45,477 bases of DNA from Streptomyces sp. (GTDB taxonomy: Bacteria; Actinomycetota; Actinomycetes; Streptomycetales; Streptomycetaceae): positions 1 to 45,477 of the forward strand of contig NZ_JAPSKQ010000036.1 in NCBI RefSeq assembly GCF_031181555.1, given 5' to 3'. A program made the position numbers and the translations under genes. This document shows positions 16,714 through 26,755 of the stretch, piece after piece; the stretch's first letter is position 1; the number at the start of each line of letters is the position of its first letter. The notes beneath the pieces were generated by a model, which had not been told where the DNA came from, did no database searches, and worked only from the letters and a program-made list of their open reading frames with translations.

Positions 16714-17472
16714 ATGCCCTACGATCCGTCAGCCTTTCCGCCCTTTGCCGTCACCGTGGACCTGGTCGTGCTGACCGTGCGCCGCCATGCTCTGTGTGCG
16801 CTGGCGGTGCGCAGGGGAGAACCCCCCTTTCAGGGGCGCTGGGCCCTTCCCGGCGGTTTCGTACGGGCCGACGAGGACCTGGCACAGGCGGCGGCGCGGG
16901 AACTGGCCGAGGAGACGGGGCTGCGTGTGCACGATCCGGCCGTCCCCGCCCAGGACAACGGCGCTCACCTGGAACAGCTCGCCACGTACGGCGATCCCGG
17001 ACGCGATCCGAGGATGCGTGTCGTCAGCGTCGCACACCTGGCCCTCGCCCCCGATCTGCCCGCACCCCGGGCGGGCGGGGACGCCAGCAACGCACGCTGG
17101 GCGCCGGTCGAGGAACTGCTGCAGCAGGGCGGTTACGGCCGGGACGGCGAGCCGGTCGCGCCGCTCGCCTTCGATCACGCCCAGATCCTGGCGGACGGAG
17201 TGGAGCGTGCCCGGTCCAAGATCGAGTACTCGTCGCTCGCGACGGCCTTCTGCCCGCCCGAGTTCACCGTCGGCGAGCTGCGCCGTGTCTACGAGGCGGT
17301 GTGGGGCGTGGCCCTCGACCCGCGCAATTTCCACCGCAAGGTGACCGGCACACCGGGCTTCCTGGTCCCCACCGGTGGCACGACCACCCGCCAGGGCGGT
17401 CGTCCCGCCCAGCTCTTCCGAGCCGGCGGAGCCACCCTGCTCAACCCCCCGATGCTGCGCCCCGAGGTCTGA
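16714..17472 (+). CDS. NrtR family Nudix regulator
   Basis: 252 residues. Residues 10-150 form a Nudix domain with a complete box (G48 x5 E54 x7 RELAEETGL). Residues ~160-252 form the winged-helix domain typical of NrtR (IEYSSLATAFCPPEFTVGELRRVYEAVWG, then RNFHRKV). NrtR proteins repress NAD biosynthesis or ADP-ribose-related genes and release DNA on binding ADP-ribose. Because the Nudix box is intact, hydrolase activity is also possible. The start is set by the family N-terminus (FAVTVDLVVLTV) and by TATGAT 6 nt upstream. No NAD genes lie beside it, so targets must be elsewhere or only its own promoter. Confidence 0.88.
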   Translation: MPYDPSAFPPFAVTVDLVVLTVRRHALCALAVRRGEPPFQGRWALPGGFVRADEDLAQAAARELAEETGLRVHDPAVPAQDNGAHLEQLATYGDPGRDPRMRVVSVAHLALAPDLPAPRAGGDASNARWAPVEELLQQGGYGRDGEPVAPLAFDHAQILADGVERARSKIEYSSLATAFCPPEFTVGELRRVYEAVWGVALDPRNFHRKVTGTPGFLVPTGGTTTRQGGRPAQLFRAGGATLLNPPMLRPEV

Positions 17473-17583
17473 CGCACGGAGCGCGGCCGCGCGGGGAAAT
17501 GAACGGCGAACACGGGTTTGACAGGGCCGTTCTCCCCGTCGACAGCGGGCCCTGCGGTGCCCGAAAAACCCGATATGGCACGC

Positions 17584-17589
17584 TATCTT
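17584..17589 (+). promoter_or_regulatory. -10 element TATCTT for the ABC fusion gene
   Basis: TATCTT ends 7 nt before the GTG at 17597; no Shine-Dalgarno sequence. This supports GTG 17597 over the in-frame TTG at 17588, which lies inside the hexamer. Confidence 0.5.
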
Positions 17590-17596
17590 GCTTCGG

Positions 17597-19699
17597 GTGA
17601 TCCAGGCCATCGGACTGACCAGCAGCCCTCGCAAAGAGCTTCCGCCCGCCGTCGACGACGTCTCCTTCGAGGCTCATGCGGGTCGCGTCACCGCGCTGCT
17701 CGGAGCACCGGGGGCCGGCAAGACGACAGTGCTCAGACTCATGCTCGAACTCCAACCGGGCCGTGGAATCACTCACTTCAGGGGGCGCCCGCTGCACCGC
17801 ATCGCCCATCCCGCACGTGAAGTCGGCGTGCTGCTGGGCGACGTGCCGGGTCATCCCGCCCGCACGGTCCGCGGACACCTCCGCATGCTGTGCGCCGCCG
17901 CGGGCGTCCCGGCCCGACGTGCCGACGAAGTCCTCGAAGCGGTGGGGCTGGTGAGCCTGCGCGACGAACGCCTCGGCACCCTGTCGCGCGGCACGGACCG
18001 CCGGCTCGGACTGGCCTGCGCGCTGCTGGCGGACCCGCACACGCTGGTGCTCGACGAGCCCGCGCACGGACTCTCCGTCCGCGAGAACCGGTGGCTTTAC
18101 GGCATGCTCCGGGCGTACGCGGCCCAGGGGGGCACCGTCCTGTGCACGACGGCCGATCCCAAGGAGGCCGCGCGGATCGCGGACCGCGTGGTCACGCTGG
18201 AGCGGGGAAGGCTCGTTGCCGACCAGGAGGCCGGGGACTTCTCGCGCACCCGGCTGCGCCCCCGCGTCGCCGTCCGCAGCCCGCACGCCACTCGCCTTTC
18301 GGCGCTGCTCGCGAAGGAGGCGCGCACCGCACGGCGCTCCGTGGAGATCGTGCCGGAAGGCGGCAACCGCCTCCATGTCTACGGCAGTACCTGCGCGGAG
18401 GTCGGTGAGACCGCGTTCCGGCACGGCATCGTCGTGCACCAACTCGCCGACGAGGTCGGAGACATGGGGCCTGGCGCGGGCGTCGCCGACCTGCCCCGGG
18501 CCGCCGGTGAGGACGCGCGGGCCCGAACCGACCCCCCGCGACGGACCACAGACGAACCGGTGGCTCCGGCCACCGGCGCACCAGCGGCTCCGATCACCGG
18601 CGCAGATGCGGCCCCAGCCGCGGACGCACCTGAGCTCCCCGTCGCGGACGCACCTGAGCTCCCCGTCGCCGGCGCACCATCGTCCTCCGCGGTGGAAGCG
18701 GCGGAGCAGGCGACGGGCGGCCGGCGATCAGACCCCTCCGCCGCGTCACGGCACCACACCGGCGCTCCGGCCGACAACGACTCGCCCGCCTCCGCACCCT
18801 CCGACCGGCAGGCGTCAAAGGCTGCTGCCGCCAGGGAAGCCCACCGCCCCGCCACAGTCCCCACGGGTCGGCCCGACCGCACCTCCGACGCCCGGGCGGA
18901 GCTCCCGCCTCCCCTCTCCGTCCGGCCCGCTCCCAGCCCTCTCCGTCCCCTTCGCTATGAGATCCGCCGCGCCACGGGCGTCGGTACGGGGTTCCTCATC
19001 GGGACCGGTGTACTCGTCGTGTCCGCGCTCACCGCCGTCCTGCTGGCGCGTATCGGGCACACTCCGCAGCCACGCCTGCTGGCCGCATGGCCGCGGGAGT
19101 TGCCGCTGCCGCCCGCGGCGCTCGGGGCGGGGCTGCTCGGCGCGCTGGCCTTCGGCGACGAGTTCCGCCACCCCGCCCTGGCGGCGGACCGCGGCACCGT
19201 GCCCCGGCGGCTGGGGCTGCTGGCCGCCAAACTCCTCGTCGCCTCGGCCACCGCGCTGGTGCTGGCCGTCCTGACCGTCGGGTGCGATGCCGAACTGCTT
19301 TATCTCGTCTACGGACCGGAGGTCGTGGAGGTTCCCGCCGACTGGTTCTCGCTCGGTGCCGGCTGGCTCGGACTCGTGATCGGGTGCGCCTGCGCCGGTG
19401 TACTGGCCGCAGGTGTCTTCCGGTCCACCACCGCCGGGCTCGCCACGGTCGTCGCCGTGCCCCTCCTCGTCGTACCCCTCGTGCGCAAGGCGGCGGAAGG
19501 GCCGTCGGCACCCGCTGCGACCGGGTTCCCGGCGCGGGTGCGGGAGGGGTTGCCGCTCCGGTGGCCCTTCGGGGGAGAGCGCCATCTGGAGGCGGTGCTG
19601 CGGGTGGTCGCCCAACCCGTCGGCGGCGCTCTGGTGTTGTCGTTGGCGGTGCTGCTCTGCGCCTATCTGCTCACCACCCTGCGGAGCAGGGTTCGATGA
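17597..19699 (+). CDS. ABC-2-type exporter: ATPase and permease fused in one chain
   Basis: 700 residues. Residues 1-215 are an ABC ATPase with Walker A GAPGAGKT (36-43), a degenerate signature LSRGTDRR and Walker B TLVLDEP. The H-loop position reads TTADPKEAA with no histidine, so turnover may be slow or altered. Residues ~290-450 are a Pro/Ala-rich disordered linker with tandem repeats. Residues ~460-700 contain about six hydrophobic helices resembling an ABC-2 permease half (VGTGFLIGTGVLVVSALTAVLL to LVLSLAVLLCAYLLTTL). Substrate unknown. It ends 163 bp upstream of whiH on the same strand. Confidence 0.85.
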   Translation: MIQAIGLTSSPRKELPPAVDDVSFEAHAGRVTALLGAPGAGKTTVLRLMLELQPGRGITHFRGRPLHRIAHPAREVGVLLGDVPGHPARTVRGHLRMLCAAAGVPARRADEVLEAVGLVSLRDERLGTLSRGTDRRLGLACALLADPHTLVLDEPAHGLSVRENRWLYGMLRAYAAQGGTVLCTTADPKEAARIADRVVTLERGRLVADQEAGDFSRTRLRPRVAVRSPHATRLSALLAKEARTARRSVEIVPEGGNRLHVYGSTCAEVGETAFRHGIVVHQLADEVGDMGPGAGVADLPRAAGEDARARTDPPRRTTDEPVAPATGAPAAPITGADAAPAADAPELPVADAPELPVAGAPSSSAVEAAEQATGGRRSDPSAASRHHTGAPADNDSPASAPSDRQASKAAAAREAHRPATVPTGRPDRTSDARAELPPPLSVRPAPSPLRPLRYEIRRATGVGTGFLIGTGVLVVSALTAVLLARIGHTPQPRLLAAWPRELPLPPAALGAGLLGALAFGDEFRHPALAADRGTVPRRLGLLAAKLLVASATALVLAVLTVGCDAELLYLVYGPEVVEVPADWFSLGAGWLGLVIGCACAGVLAAGVFRSTTAGLATVVAVPLLVVPLVRKAAEGPSAPAATGFPARVREGLPLRWPFGGERHLEAVLRVVAQPVGGALVLSLAVLLCAYLLTTLRSRVR
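18620..18678 (+). repeat. 24-bp in-frame tandem repeat in the ABC linker
   Basis: Two exact 24-bp copies (18620-18643 and 18644-18667) and a decayed partial third copy (to 18678) encode repeated ADAPELPV units. This is a site of likely length polymorphism. Confidence 0.85.
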
Positions 19700-19743
19700 C
19701 GACCGTCCGTGCTTGGATCGGCGCGGTCGTGGTCGCAACTCAC

Positions 19744-19770
19744 CGGAAATGGCCCGTTTCTTTCCGATAA
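19744..19770 (+). promoter_or_regulatory. Sigma-WhiG-type promoter of whiH
   Basis: TCCGATAA (19763-19770) matches the sigma-WhiG -10 consensus GCCGATAA at 7 of 8 positions. CGGAAA (19744-19749) lies where the TAAA-like -35 would be, with 13-15 nt spacing depending on alignment. whiH is known as a direct sigma-WhiG target in S. coelicolor. Confidence 0.7.
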
Positions 19771-19786
19771 GGCGTCAATTGCGACG

Positions 19787-19802
19787 GGGTGAGCGATCAC
19801 CC
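19787..19802. promoter_or_regulatory. Inverted repeat GGGTGA-gcga-TCACCC in the whiH leader
   Basis: Perfect 6-bp arms around a 4-base centre, starting 17 bp after the sigma-WhiG -10. This is a plausible operator for WhiH autoregulation. Confidence 0.5.
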
Positions 19803-19862
19803 TTTCGTGTGCTTTTCACCAAAGACCTCAAGGGAGTTGGGAGCGGCGCCGACAAAGGATGC

Positions 19863-20750
19863 GTGAGTACCCTTGCGCACACCATGATGACCGCCGCCCG
19901 CTCCGCAGACTCCGGCCTCGCGAGCCCGGGCGAACTCGACCGCTATCCCTATGGCGAGGCGCCCGCCGCCGACCGCGTCGGGGCCCCTGTCTGGGACGGA
20001 GCGGATCCGGAGCTGAGCCGCGTGAACCGGCGTGCCGCGGGCAGCCGCGGACGCGGGCTGCACGGCCAACTCGTCCAGCAATTGGGTCAGATGATCGTTT
20101 CCGGCGATCTGGGCGCCGACCGCCCGCTGGTGCCCGAGGAGATCGGCCAGCGCTTCGAGGTCTCCCGCACCGTCGTCCGCGAGTCGCTCCGCGTCCTGGA
20201 GGCCAAGGGCCTGGTCAGCGCGCGCCCGAACGTCGGCACGCGCGTGCGCCCCGTCAGTGACTGGAATCTGCTCGATCCGGACATCATCGAGTGGCGGGCC
20301 TTCGGGCCACAGCGTGACGACCAGCGACGTGAGCTCAGCGAGCTGCGCTGGACGATCGAGCCGCTCGCCGCCCGCCTGGCGGCCGGCCACGGGCGCGAGG
20401 ACGTCCAGCAGCGCCTGTCCGACATGGTGGAGATCATGGGCCACGCGATGGGGCAGGGGGACGCGCTCACGTTCGCCCGTGCCGACTCCGAGTTCCATTC
20501 GCTGCTCATCCAGATCGCCGGCAACCGCATGCTGGAGCACCTCTCCGGGATCGTGTCCGCCGCGCTACAGGTCTCGGGCGGCCCGGTCACGGGCTGTGAG
20601 CGGCCCAACGAGGCGTCGCTGGCGCACCACGGCAGGATCGTCGACGCCCTCGCCGGCGGCGACGGCGCGGCGGCCGAGGCGGCCATGCGCCAGCTCCTCA
20701 CGATCCATCCCGAGGTGGAACGCGTGGTGCCCGCCCCGCGCGAGCACTGA
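19863..20750 (+). CDS. whiH: Sporulation regulator WhiH (GntR/FadR family)
   Basis: A 295-residue regulator needed for sporulation septation in aerial hyphae. The winged helix (residues ~60-125) contains LVQQLGQMIVSGDLG, then EIGQRFEVSRTVVRESLRVLEAKGLV and PNVGTRV. The FCD effector domain follows (ELRWTIEPLAARLAA; FHSLLIQIAGNRML; HHGRIVDALAGGDG) with candidate metal-binding His/Asp residues. I recognise the sequence as the Streptomyces WhiH orthologue. The GTG at 19863 has AAAGGA only 3 nt upstream; ATGs at 19884 and 19887 are alternatives. Expression is expected from a sigma-WhiG promoter at 19744-19770, with an inverted repeat just downstream. The next gene is hrdB, separated by a strong terminator. 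Confidence 0.95.
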   Translation: MSTLAHTMMTAARSADSGLASPGELDRYPYGEAPAADRVGAPVWDGADPELSRVNRRAAGSRGRGLHGQLVQQLGQMIVSGDLGADRPLVPEEIGQRFEVSRTVVRESLRVLEAKGLVSARPNVGTRVRPVSDWNLLDPDIIEWRAFGPQRDDQRRELSELRWTIEPLAARLAAGHGREDVQQRLSDMVEIMGHAMGQGDALTFARADSEFHSLLIQIAGNRMLEHLSGIVSAALQVSGGPVTGCERPNEASLAHHGRIVDALAGGDGAAAEAAMRQLLTIHPEVERVVPAPREH

Positions 20751-20823
20751 CCGCGTTCCGCGGACGGCGCGGTCCGGCATGCCATCCCCCTCCTGTGGCG
20801 GTGCCCCACCGATGAGCCGTCCC

Positions 20824-20869
20824 CCGTCGGACCCCGCGGGATCATCGAGGATCCCGCGGGGTCCGACGG
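20824..20869. terminator. 20-bp perfect-stem terminator between whiH and hrdB
   Basis: Left arm 20824-20843 (begins CCGTCGGACC) and right arm 20850-20869 pair without mismatch across the 6-nt loop ATCGAG. It is among the strongest hairpins in the window and insulates the developmental gene from hrdB. Confidence 0.93.
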
Positions 20870-21176
20870 CGAGTAGGGGGTGCGAGGCCCGAAGAGGTAC
20901 CGCCCTCACTCCTGAATGAAAGTTTTTGCCCTTGTTTGACGGCTTCTGAATGCTTACGGGGTGTGACTCGGGCCACGCGGATTGGGCGTAACGCTCCTGG
21001 GAAGAACGCGATGACCTAAGAGGTGACAGCCGAGGAGGGAATACGGACGCCGTCGAAGGCGCTGTGCATCTCCCGGCCCCCGCCCGCGCCGTCGGCCCAT
21101 CCCCAAGCCGGCGGTCGGCTCCTGTCCACTGTGGACGGGGCCGGAAGCCGTTTTCCAACGTTCCGAGAGGTTGTTC
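20870..21176 (+). promoter_or_regulatory. hrdB promoter and leader region
   Basis: 307 bp without a gene. TTGACG (20936-20941) and TTGCCC (20926-20931) are -35 candidates; the latter has AATGCT 17 bp downstream. GGAAT (21038-21042), 18 bases, then GCT (21061-21063) resembles a sigma-R promoter. The 5' leader from the latter would be about 100 nt. Confidence 0.6.
21038..21063 (+). promoter_or_regulatory. Sigma-R-like promoter (thiol-oxidative stress) before hrdB
   Basis: GGGAAT with an 18-bp spacer to GCT, one base off the GGGAAT-N18-GTT consensus. In S. coelicolor one hrdB promoter is sigma-R dependent. Confidence 0.55.
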
Positions 21177-22706
21177 GTGTCGGCCAGCACATCCCGTACG
21201 CTCCCGCCGGAGATCGCCGAGTCCGTCTCTGTCATGGCGCTCATTGAGCGGGGAAAGGCTGAGGGGCAGATCGCCGGCGATGACGTGCGTCGGGCCTTCG
21301 AAGCTGACCAGATTCCGGCCACTCAGTGGAAGAACGTACTGCGCAGCCTCAATCAGATCCTCGAGGAAGAGGGTGTGACGCTGATGGTCAGTGCCGCAGA
21401 ACCCAAGCGCACCCGCAAGAGCGTCGCAGCGAAGAGTCCCGCCAAGCGCACCGCCACCAAGACGGTCGCGGCCAAGGCGGCGACCACCCGGAAGACCACC
21501 GCCACGGCCACGCCCGCGGTGCCCGCCGCCGACCCCGCCGTCGAGGAGGAGGCACCCGCCAAGAAGGCGGCTGCCAAGAAGACCACCGCCAAGAAGGCGA
21601 CGGCGAAGAAGGCCACGGCCAAGAAGGCGACGGCGAAGAAGACCACCGCCAAGAAGGACGACGTCGAGCTGGTCGACGAGGAGGTCCTCGAGGACGCCAA
21701 GGTCGCGGAGGAGCCCGAGGGCGCCGAGAGCGCCGGTTTCGTGCTCTCCGACGAGGACGAGGACGACGCGCCCGCCCAGCAGGTCGCCGCCGCCGGCGCC
21801 ACCGCCGACCCGGTCAAGGACTACCTCAAGCAGATCGGCAAGGTCCCCCTGCTCAACGCCGAGCAGGAGGTCGAGCTCGCCAAGCGCATCGAGGCGGGTC
21901 TGTTCGCCGAGGACAAGCTGGCGAACTCCGACAAGCTGGCGCCGAAGCTCAAGCGCGAGCTGGAGATCATCGCCGAGGACGGGCGCCGCGCCAAGAACCA
22001 CCTCCTGGAGGCCAACCTCCGTCTGGTGGTCTCCCTGGCCAAGCGCTACACCGGCCGCGGCATGCTCTTCCTGGACCTCATCCAGGAGGGCAACCTCGGT
22101 CTGATCCGCGCGGTCGAGAAGTTCGACTACACCAAGGGCTACAAGTTCTCCACGTACGCCACCTGGTGGATCCGTCAGGCGATCACCCGCGCGATGGCCG
22201 ACCAGGCCCGCACCATCCGTATCCCGGTGCACATGGTCGAGGTCATCAACAAGCTCGCGCGCGTGCAGCGCCAGATGCTCCAGGACCTGGGCCGCGAGCC
22301 CACCCCGGAGGAGCTGGCCAAGGAGCTCGACATGACCCCGGAGAAGGTCATCGAGGTCCAGAAGTACGGCCGCGAGCCCATCTCGCTGCACACCCCGCTG
22401 GGTGAGGACGGCGACAGCGAGTTCGGTGACCTCATCGAGGACTCCGAGGCGGTCGTCCCGGCCGACGCGGTCAGCTTCACGCTCCTGCAGGAGCAGCTGC
22501 ACTCCGTCCTCGACACCCTGTCCGAGCGCGAGGCGGGCGTCGTCTCCATGCGTTTCGGTCTCACCGACGGTCAGCCGAAGACCCTCGACGAGATCGGCAA
22601 GGTGTACGGCGTCACGCGTGAGCGCATCCGCCAGATCGAGTCCAAGACCATGTCGAAGCTGCGCCACCCGTCGCGTTCCCAGGTGCTGCGCGACTACCTC
22701 GACTAG
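21177..22706 (+). CDS. hrdB: Principal RNA polymerase sigma factor HrdB
   Basis: The essential group-1 sigma-70 factor (509 residues). The N-terminal ~70 residues are region 1.1 ([30 protein letters not shown]). Then comes a Lys/Ala/Thr-rich linker with KKATA-type repeats (about 128-160) and an acidic stretch. Region 1.2 begins at [16 protein letters not shown], region 2 contains [29 protein letters not shown] and [15 protein letters not shown], and region 4 ends with [19 protein letters not shown]. The GTG at 21177 is preferred because GAGAGG lies 6 nt upstream and the family N-terminus is (M)[11 protein letters not shown]; the in-frame TTG at 21171 is too close to it. Strong terminators flank it on both sides. 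Confidence 0.98.
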   Translation: MSASTSRTLPPEIAESVSVMALIERGKAEGQIAGDDVRRAFEADQIPATQWKNVLRSLNQILEEEGVTLMVSAAEPKRTRKSVAAKSPAKRTATKTVAAKAATTRKTTATATPAVPAADPAVEEEAPAKKAAAKKTTAKKATAKKATAKKATAKKTTAKKDDVELVDEEVLEDAKVAEEPEGAESAGFVLSDEDEDDAPAQQVAAAGATADPVKDYLKQIGKVPLLNAEQEVELAKRIEAGLFAEDKLANSDKLAPKLKRELEIIAEDGRRAKNHLLEANLRLVVSLAKRYTGRGMLFLDLIQEGNLGLIRAVEKFDYTKGYKFSTYATWWIRQAITRAMADQARTIRIPVHMVEVINKLARVQRQMLQDLGREPTPEELAKELDMTPEKVIEVQKYGREPISLHTPLGEDGDSEFGDLIEDSEAVVPADAVSFTLLQEQLHSVLDTLSEREAGVVSMRFGLTDGQPKTLDEIGKVYGVTRERIRQIESKTMSKLRHPSRSQVLRDYLD

Positions 22707-22748
22707 GTCTCGTTCGCAACGACGCGCGGGCGTACGACGCAGCCACGA

Positions 22749-22781
22749 AAGGCCCGGTTCCCCTCTCGGGAACCGGGCCTT
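22749..22781. terminator. hrdB terminator
   Basis: AAGGCCCGGTTCCC (22749-22762) pairs perfectly with GGGAACCGGGCCTT (22768-22781) across CTCTC. It starts 43 bp after the hrdB stop codon. Confidence 0.93.
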
Positions 22782-22860
22782 CGCGCTGCGCGCGGGTGCG
22801 GGCCGCGGCGGGGTGAATCACTCTGGGTGTCCCACGATCACCCCAGTGTGAGGAGTGTTC

Positions 22861-23682
22861 ATGCGTCGTCGTCTTGTCCGGGCCCGGGCCCGGCCTCTGG
22901 CCGTCGCGGCCGCCACGGCCGTCATACCGATGGCCTCGGCCGCCCCGGCGGCCGCCGACAGCATCGTCGTCGGCGGCTTCCCGGTCGAGGTGGTGGAAAG
23001 TCCGTGGACCGTGGCGCTGTCCAGCCGTGACCGGTTCGGGGGTACGAGAGCCGGGCAGTTCTGCGGAGGTGTGGCGGTCGGCCGGACCACCGTGCTCACG
23101 GCGGCCCATTGCATGGGCGAGGAGGTGCTGGGGACATCGCCGGACCGGGTGCCCGATCTCAGGGTCATCACGGGACGCACGGACCTGCTCTCGGACCGTG
23201 GCCAGGAGATCGCCGTGCGCGACACCTGGGTGAACCCGGATTACGACGGTGCCACCAACTCCGGCGACTTCGCCGTGCTCACCCTGGCCGAGCCGCTCCC
23301 CTCGAGCTCGGTCATCGCCATGGCCGGGGCGGGCGACCCCGCGTACCGGGCGGGTACGCGGGCCACCGTCTACGGGTGGGGGGACACCACGGGCTCCGGT
23401 GCCTACGCGGGCAGCCTGCACGCGGCACGCGTGCGTGTGCAGCCCGACACGCTGTGCGAGAGGGCTTATCCGGGCGGTCCCCAAGGGACGTACCGCGCCG
23501 AGACGATGCTGTGCGCGGGGGAAGCGGCAGGGGGCAGGGACGCCTGCCAGGGGGACAGCGGCGGGCCGCTGGTGGCCCAGGGGCGGCTGATAGGCCTCGT
23601 GTCCTGGGGTGCGGGCTGCGGCTGGGTGGGCAGCCCCGGGGTGTACACGCGGGTGTCCGACATCGTGCGGGCGCTCGGGTAG
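22861..23682 (+). CDS. Secreted trypsin-like serine protease
   Basis: A 273-residue S1-family protease. An Arg-rich N-terminus plus a hydrophobic stretch ending in ASAAPAAADS form a Sec-type signal peptide. IVVGG follows, the typical mature N-terminus whose Ile inserts into the active site. The triad is His in LTAAHC, Asp in SGDFAVLTL and Ser in CQGDSGGP. The residue six before the serine is Asp (RDACQGDSGG), predicting trypsin-like cleavage after Lys/Arg. Six cysteines can form three disulfides. The ATG at 22861 has GAGGAG 5 nt upstream; the GTG two codons earlier lies too close to that site. A 16-bp terminator follows at 23764-23803. Confidence 0.95.
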   Translation: MRRRLVRARARPLAVAAATAVIPMASAAPAAADSIVVGGFPVEVVESPWTVALSSRDRFGGTRAGQFCGGVAVGRTTVLTAAHCMGEEVLGTSPDRVPDLRVITGRTDLLSDRGQEIAVRDTWVNPDYDGATNSGDFAVLTLAEPLPSSSVIAMAGAGDPAYRAGTRATVYGWGDTTGSGAYAGSLHAARVRVQPDTLCERAYPGGPQGTYRAETMLCAGEAAGGRDACQGDSGGPLVAQGRLIGLVSWGAGCGWVGSPGVYTRVSDIVRALG

Positions 23683-23763
23683 GCGCGGGCCCGCCGAGAG
23701 GGCCGCACAGGACGCCCGGTCCGCCGGGTCCGAGGCGGTCCCGGCGGGCTCCTCAGCGCGAGA

Positions 23764-23803
23764 CGGGCGGCTGCCTCCCCTCTTTCCGGGAGGCAGCCGC
23801 CCG
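23764..23803. terminator. Terminator between protease and DUF7455 gene
   Basis: A 16-bp perfect stem, arms 23764-23779 (CGGGCGGCTGCCTCCC) and 23788-23803, with an 8-nt loop. It is placed between two convergent genes. Confidence 0.92.
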
Positions 23804-23857
23804 TTCGCCGGCCTGTGCCGGGCTGGCTCGTCGTCGGACGCGAGTGTCGGCGCTCTG

Positions 23858-24088
23858 TCAGCGCTCTTCGTCGGAAGCGGCCGCTGGAGGGGCGGTCAGC
23901 CGCTCCGTCTCGTCCTGTATCTCAGCGGCGATCTTCTTGAGTTCCGGCTCGAACTTGCGGCCGTGGTGGGCGCAGAAGAGCAGTTCTCCGCCGCTCAGCA
24001 GGACGACGCGCAGGTATGCCTGGGCGCCGCAGCGGTCGCAGCGATCGGCGGCCGTCAGCGGGCTCGCGGGGGTCAGAACAGTAGTCAC
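23858..24088 (-). CDS. Small zinc-ribbon-like protein, DUF7455
   Basis: A 76-residue protein common in actinobacteria. CDRCG near residue 17 and CAHHGRKF near residue 39 look like a single zinc site (two Cys, then Cys and His). AYLRVVLLSGGELLFC lies between them. The C-terminus is charged and helical (ELKKIAAEIQDETERL). Function is unknown; a structural or RNA polymerase-associated role would be speculation. The GTG at 24088 has GAGG 5 nt upstream. It is divergent from parE with a 442-bp spacer and convergent with the protease gene. Confidence 0.88.
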   Translation of the reverse strand: MTTVLTPASPLTAADRCDRCGAQAYLRVVLLSGGELLFCAHHGRKFEPELKKIAAEIQDETERLTAPPAAASDEER

Positions 24089-24379
24089 GTCGCCTCTTCT
24101 CTAGCTCGACGAGCTGTCGTACCAGGGTCAACATCCAACCAGCCCCAAAACGTTCCCGCTCGTGGCTTCTCTTTCGAAAAAATCTTTCCGAGGTGGCTGG
24201 TCGTTGCCGGTTGGCGGCGAATGTGCCGTAGTGCGTGTCTGATGTGTCGTACGGATTCGCGTTCGTATGGGTGGTCCGCCCTCCCGGCTGGGTTGCCGGT
24301 TGTTCATGAGGACGTGCCCGGAGCCTAAATGGTTCATGCCTGGAAGGGAACGTGATGTGTGCTTCACTCCATCGAGGGA

Positions 24380-24409
24380 TCGAACAAGCATACGACTCTC
24401 GACTAGGGT
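24380..24409 (+). promoter_or_regulatory. Probable parE promoter
   Basis: TCGAAC (24380-24385), 18 bp, TAGGGT (24404-24409), close to the HrdB-type consensus. It leaves a leader of roughly 115 nt before the parE start. The rest of the 24089-24530 spacer shows no gene. Confidence 0.55.
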
Positions 24410-24530
24410 GAGCTCCGACGAGGGTGGCGTTTCAACGGCTCTACCAGGCCTCGGTACCCTCTCATCGGTGACTGAAGCCGCGCCCTTACCCACAAGGGCC
24501 CCATCTGAAATTCAGCGAGGAGCGAACCGC

Positions 24531-26654
<2,124 letters not shown>

Positions 26655-26707
26655 CGGTTGCGCCGGGCGCGCTCACGGCGGGCCGATTCACCTGATGGGG
26701 TGAAGCG

Positions 26708-26740
26708 GAACGGGAAGAAGAATCAGAGATCTTCCCGTTC
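26708..26740. terminator. Hairpin between parE and the DUF485 gene
   Basis: GAACGGGAAGA (26708-26718) pairs with TCTTCCCGTTC (26730-26740) across 11 nt. It ends 15 nt before the next start codon, so it might also affect translation or transcription of that gene. Confidence 0.8.
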
Positions 26741-26755
26741 TGCCCATCCTTGGGC

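Noticed and set aside
17518..17545. Perfect TTGACA before the ABC fusion gene
   Set aside because: No -10 at the right spacing; the TATCTT next to the start codon fits better.
20936..20965. TTGACG as the hrdB -35
   Set aside because: No TANNNT hexamer lies 16-19 bp downstream, so I list it only as a candidate within the leader region.
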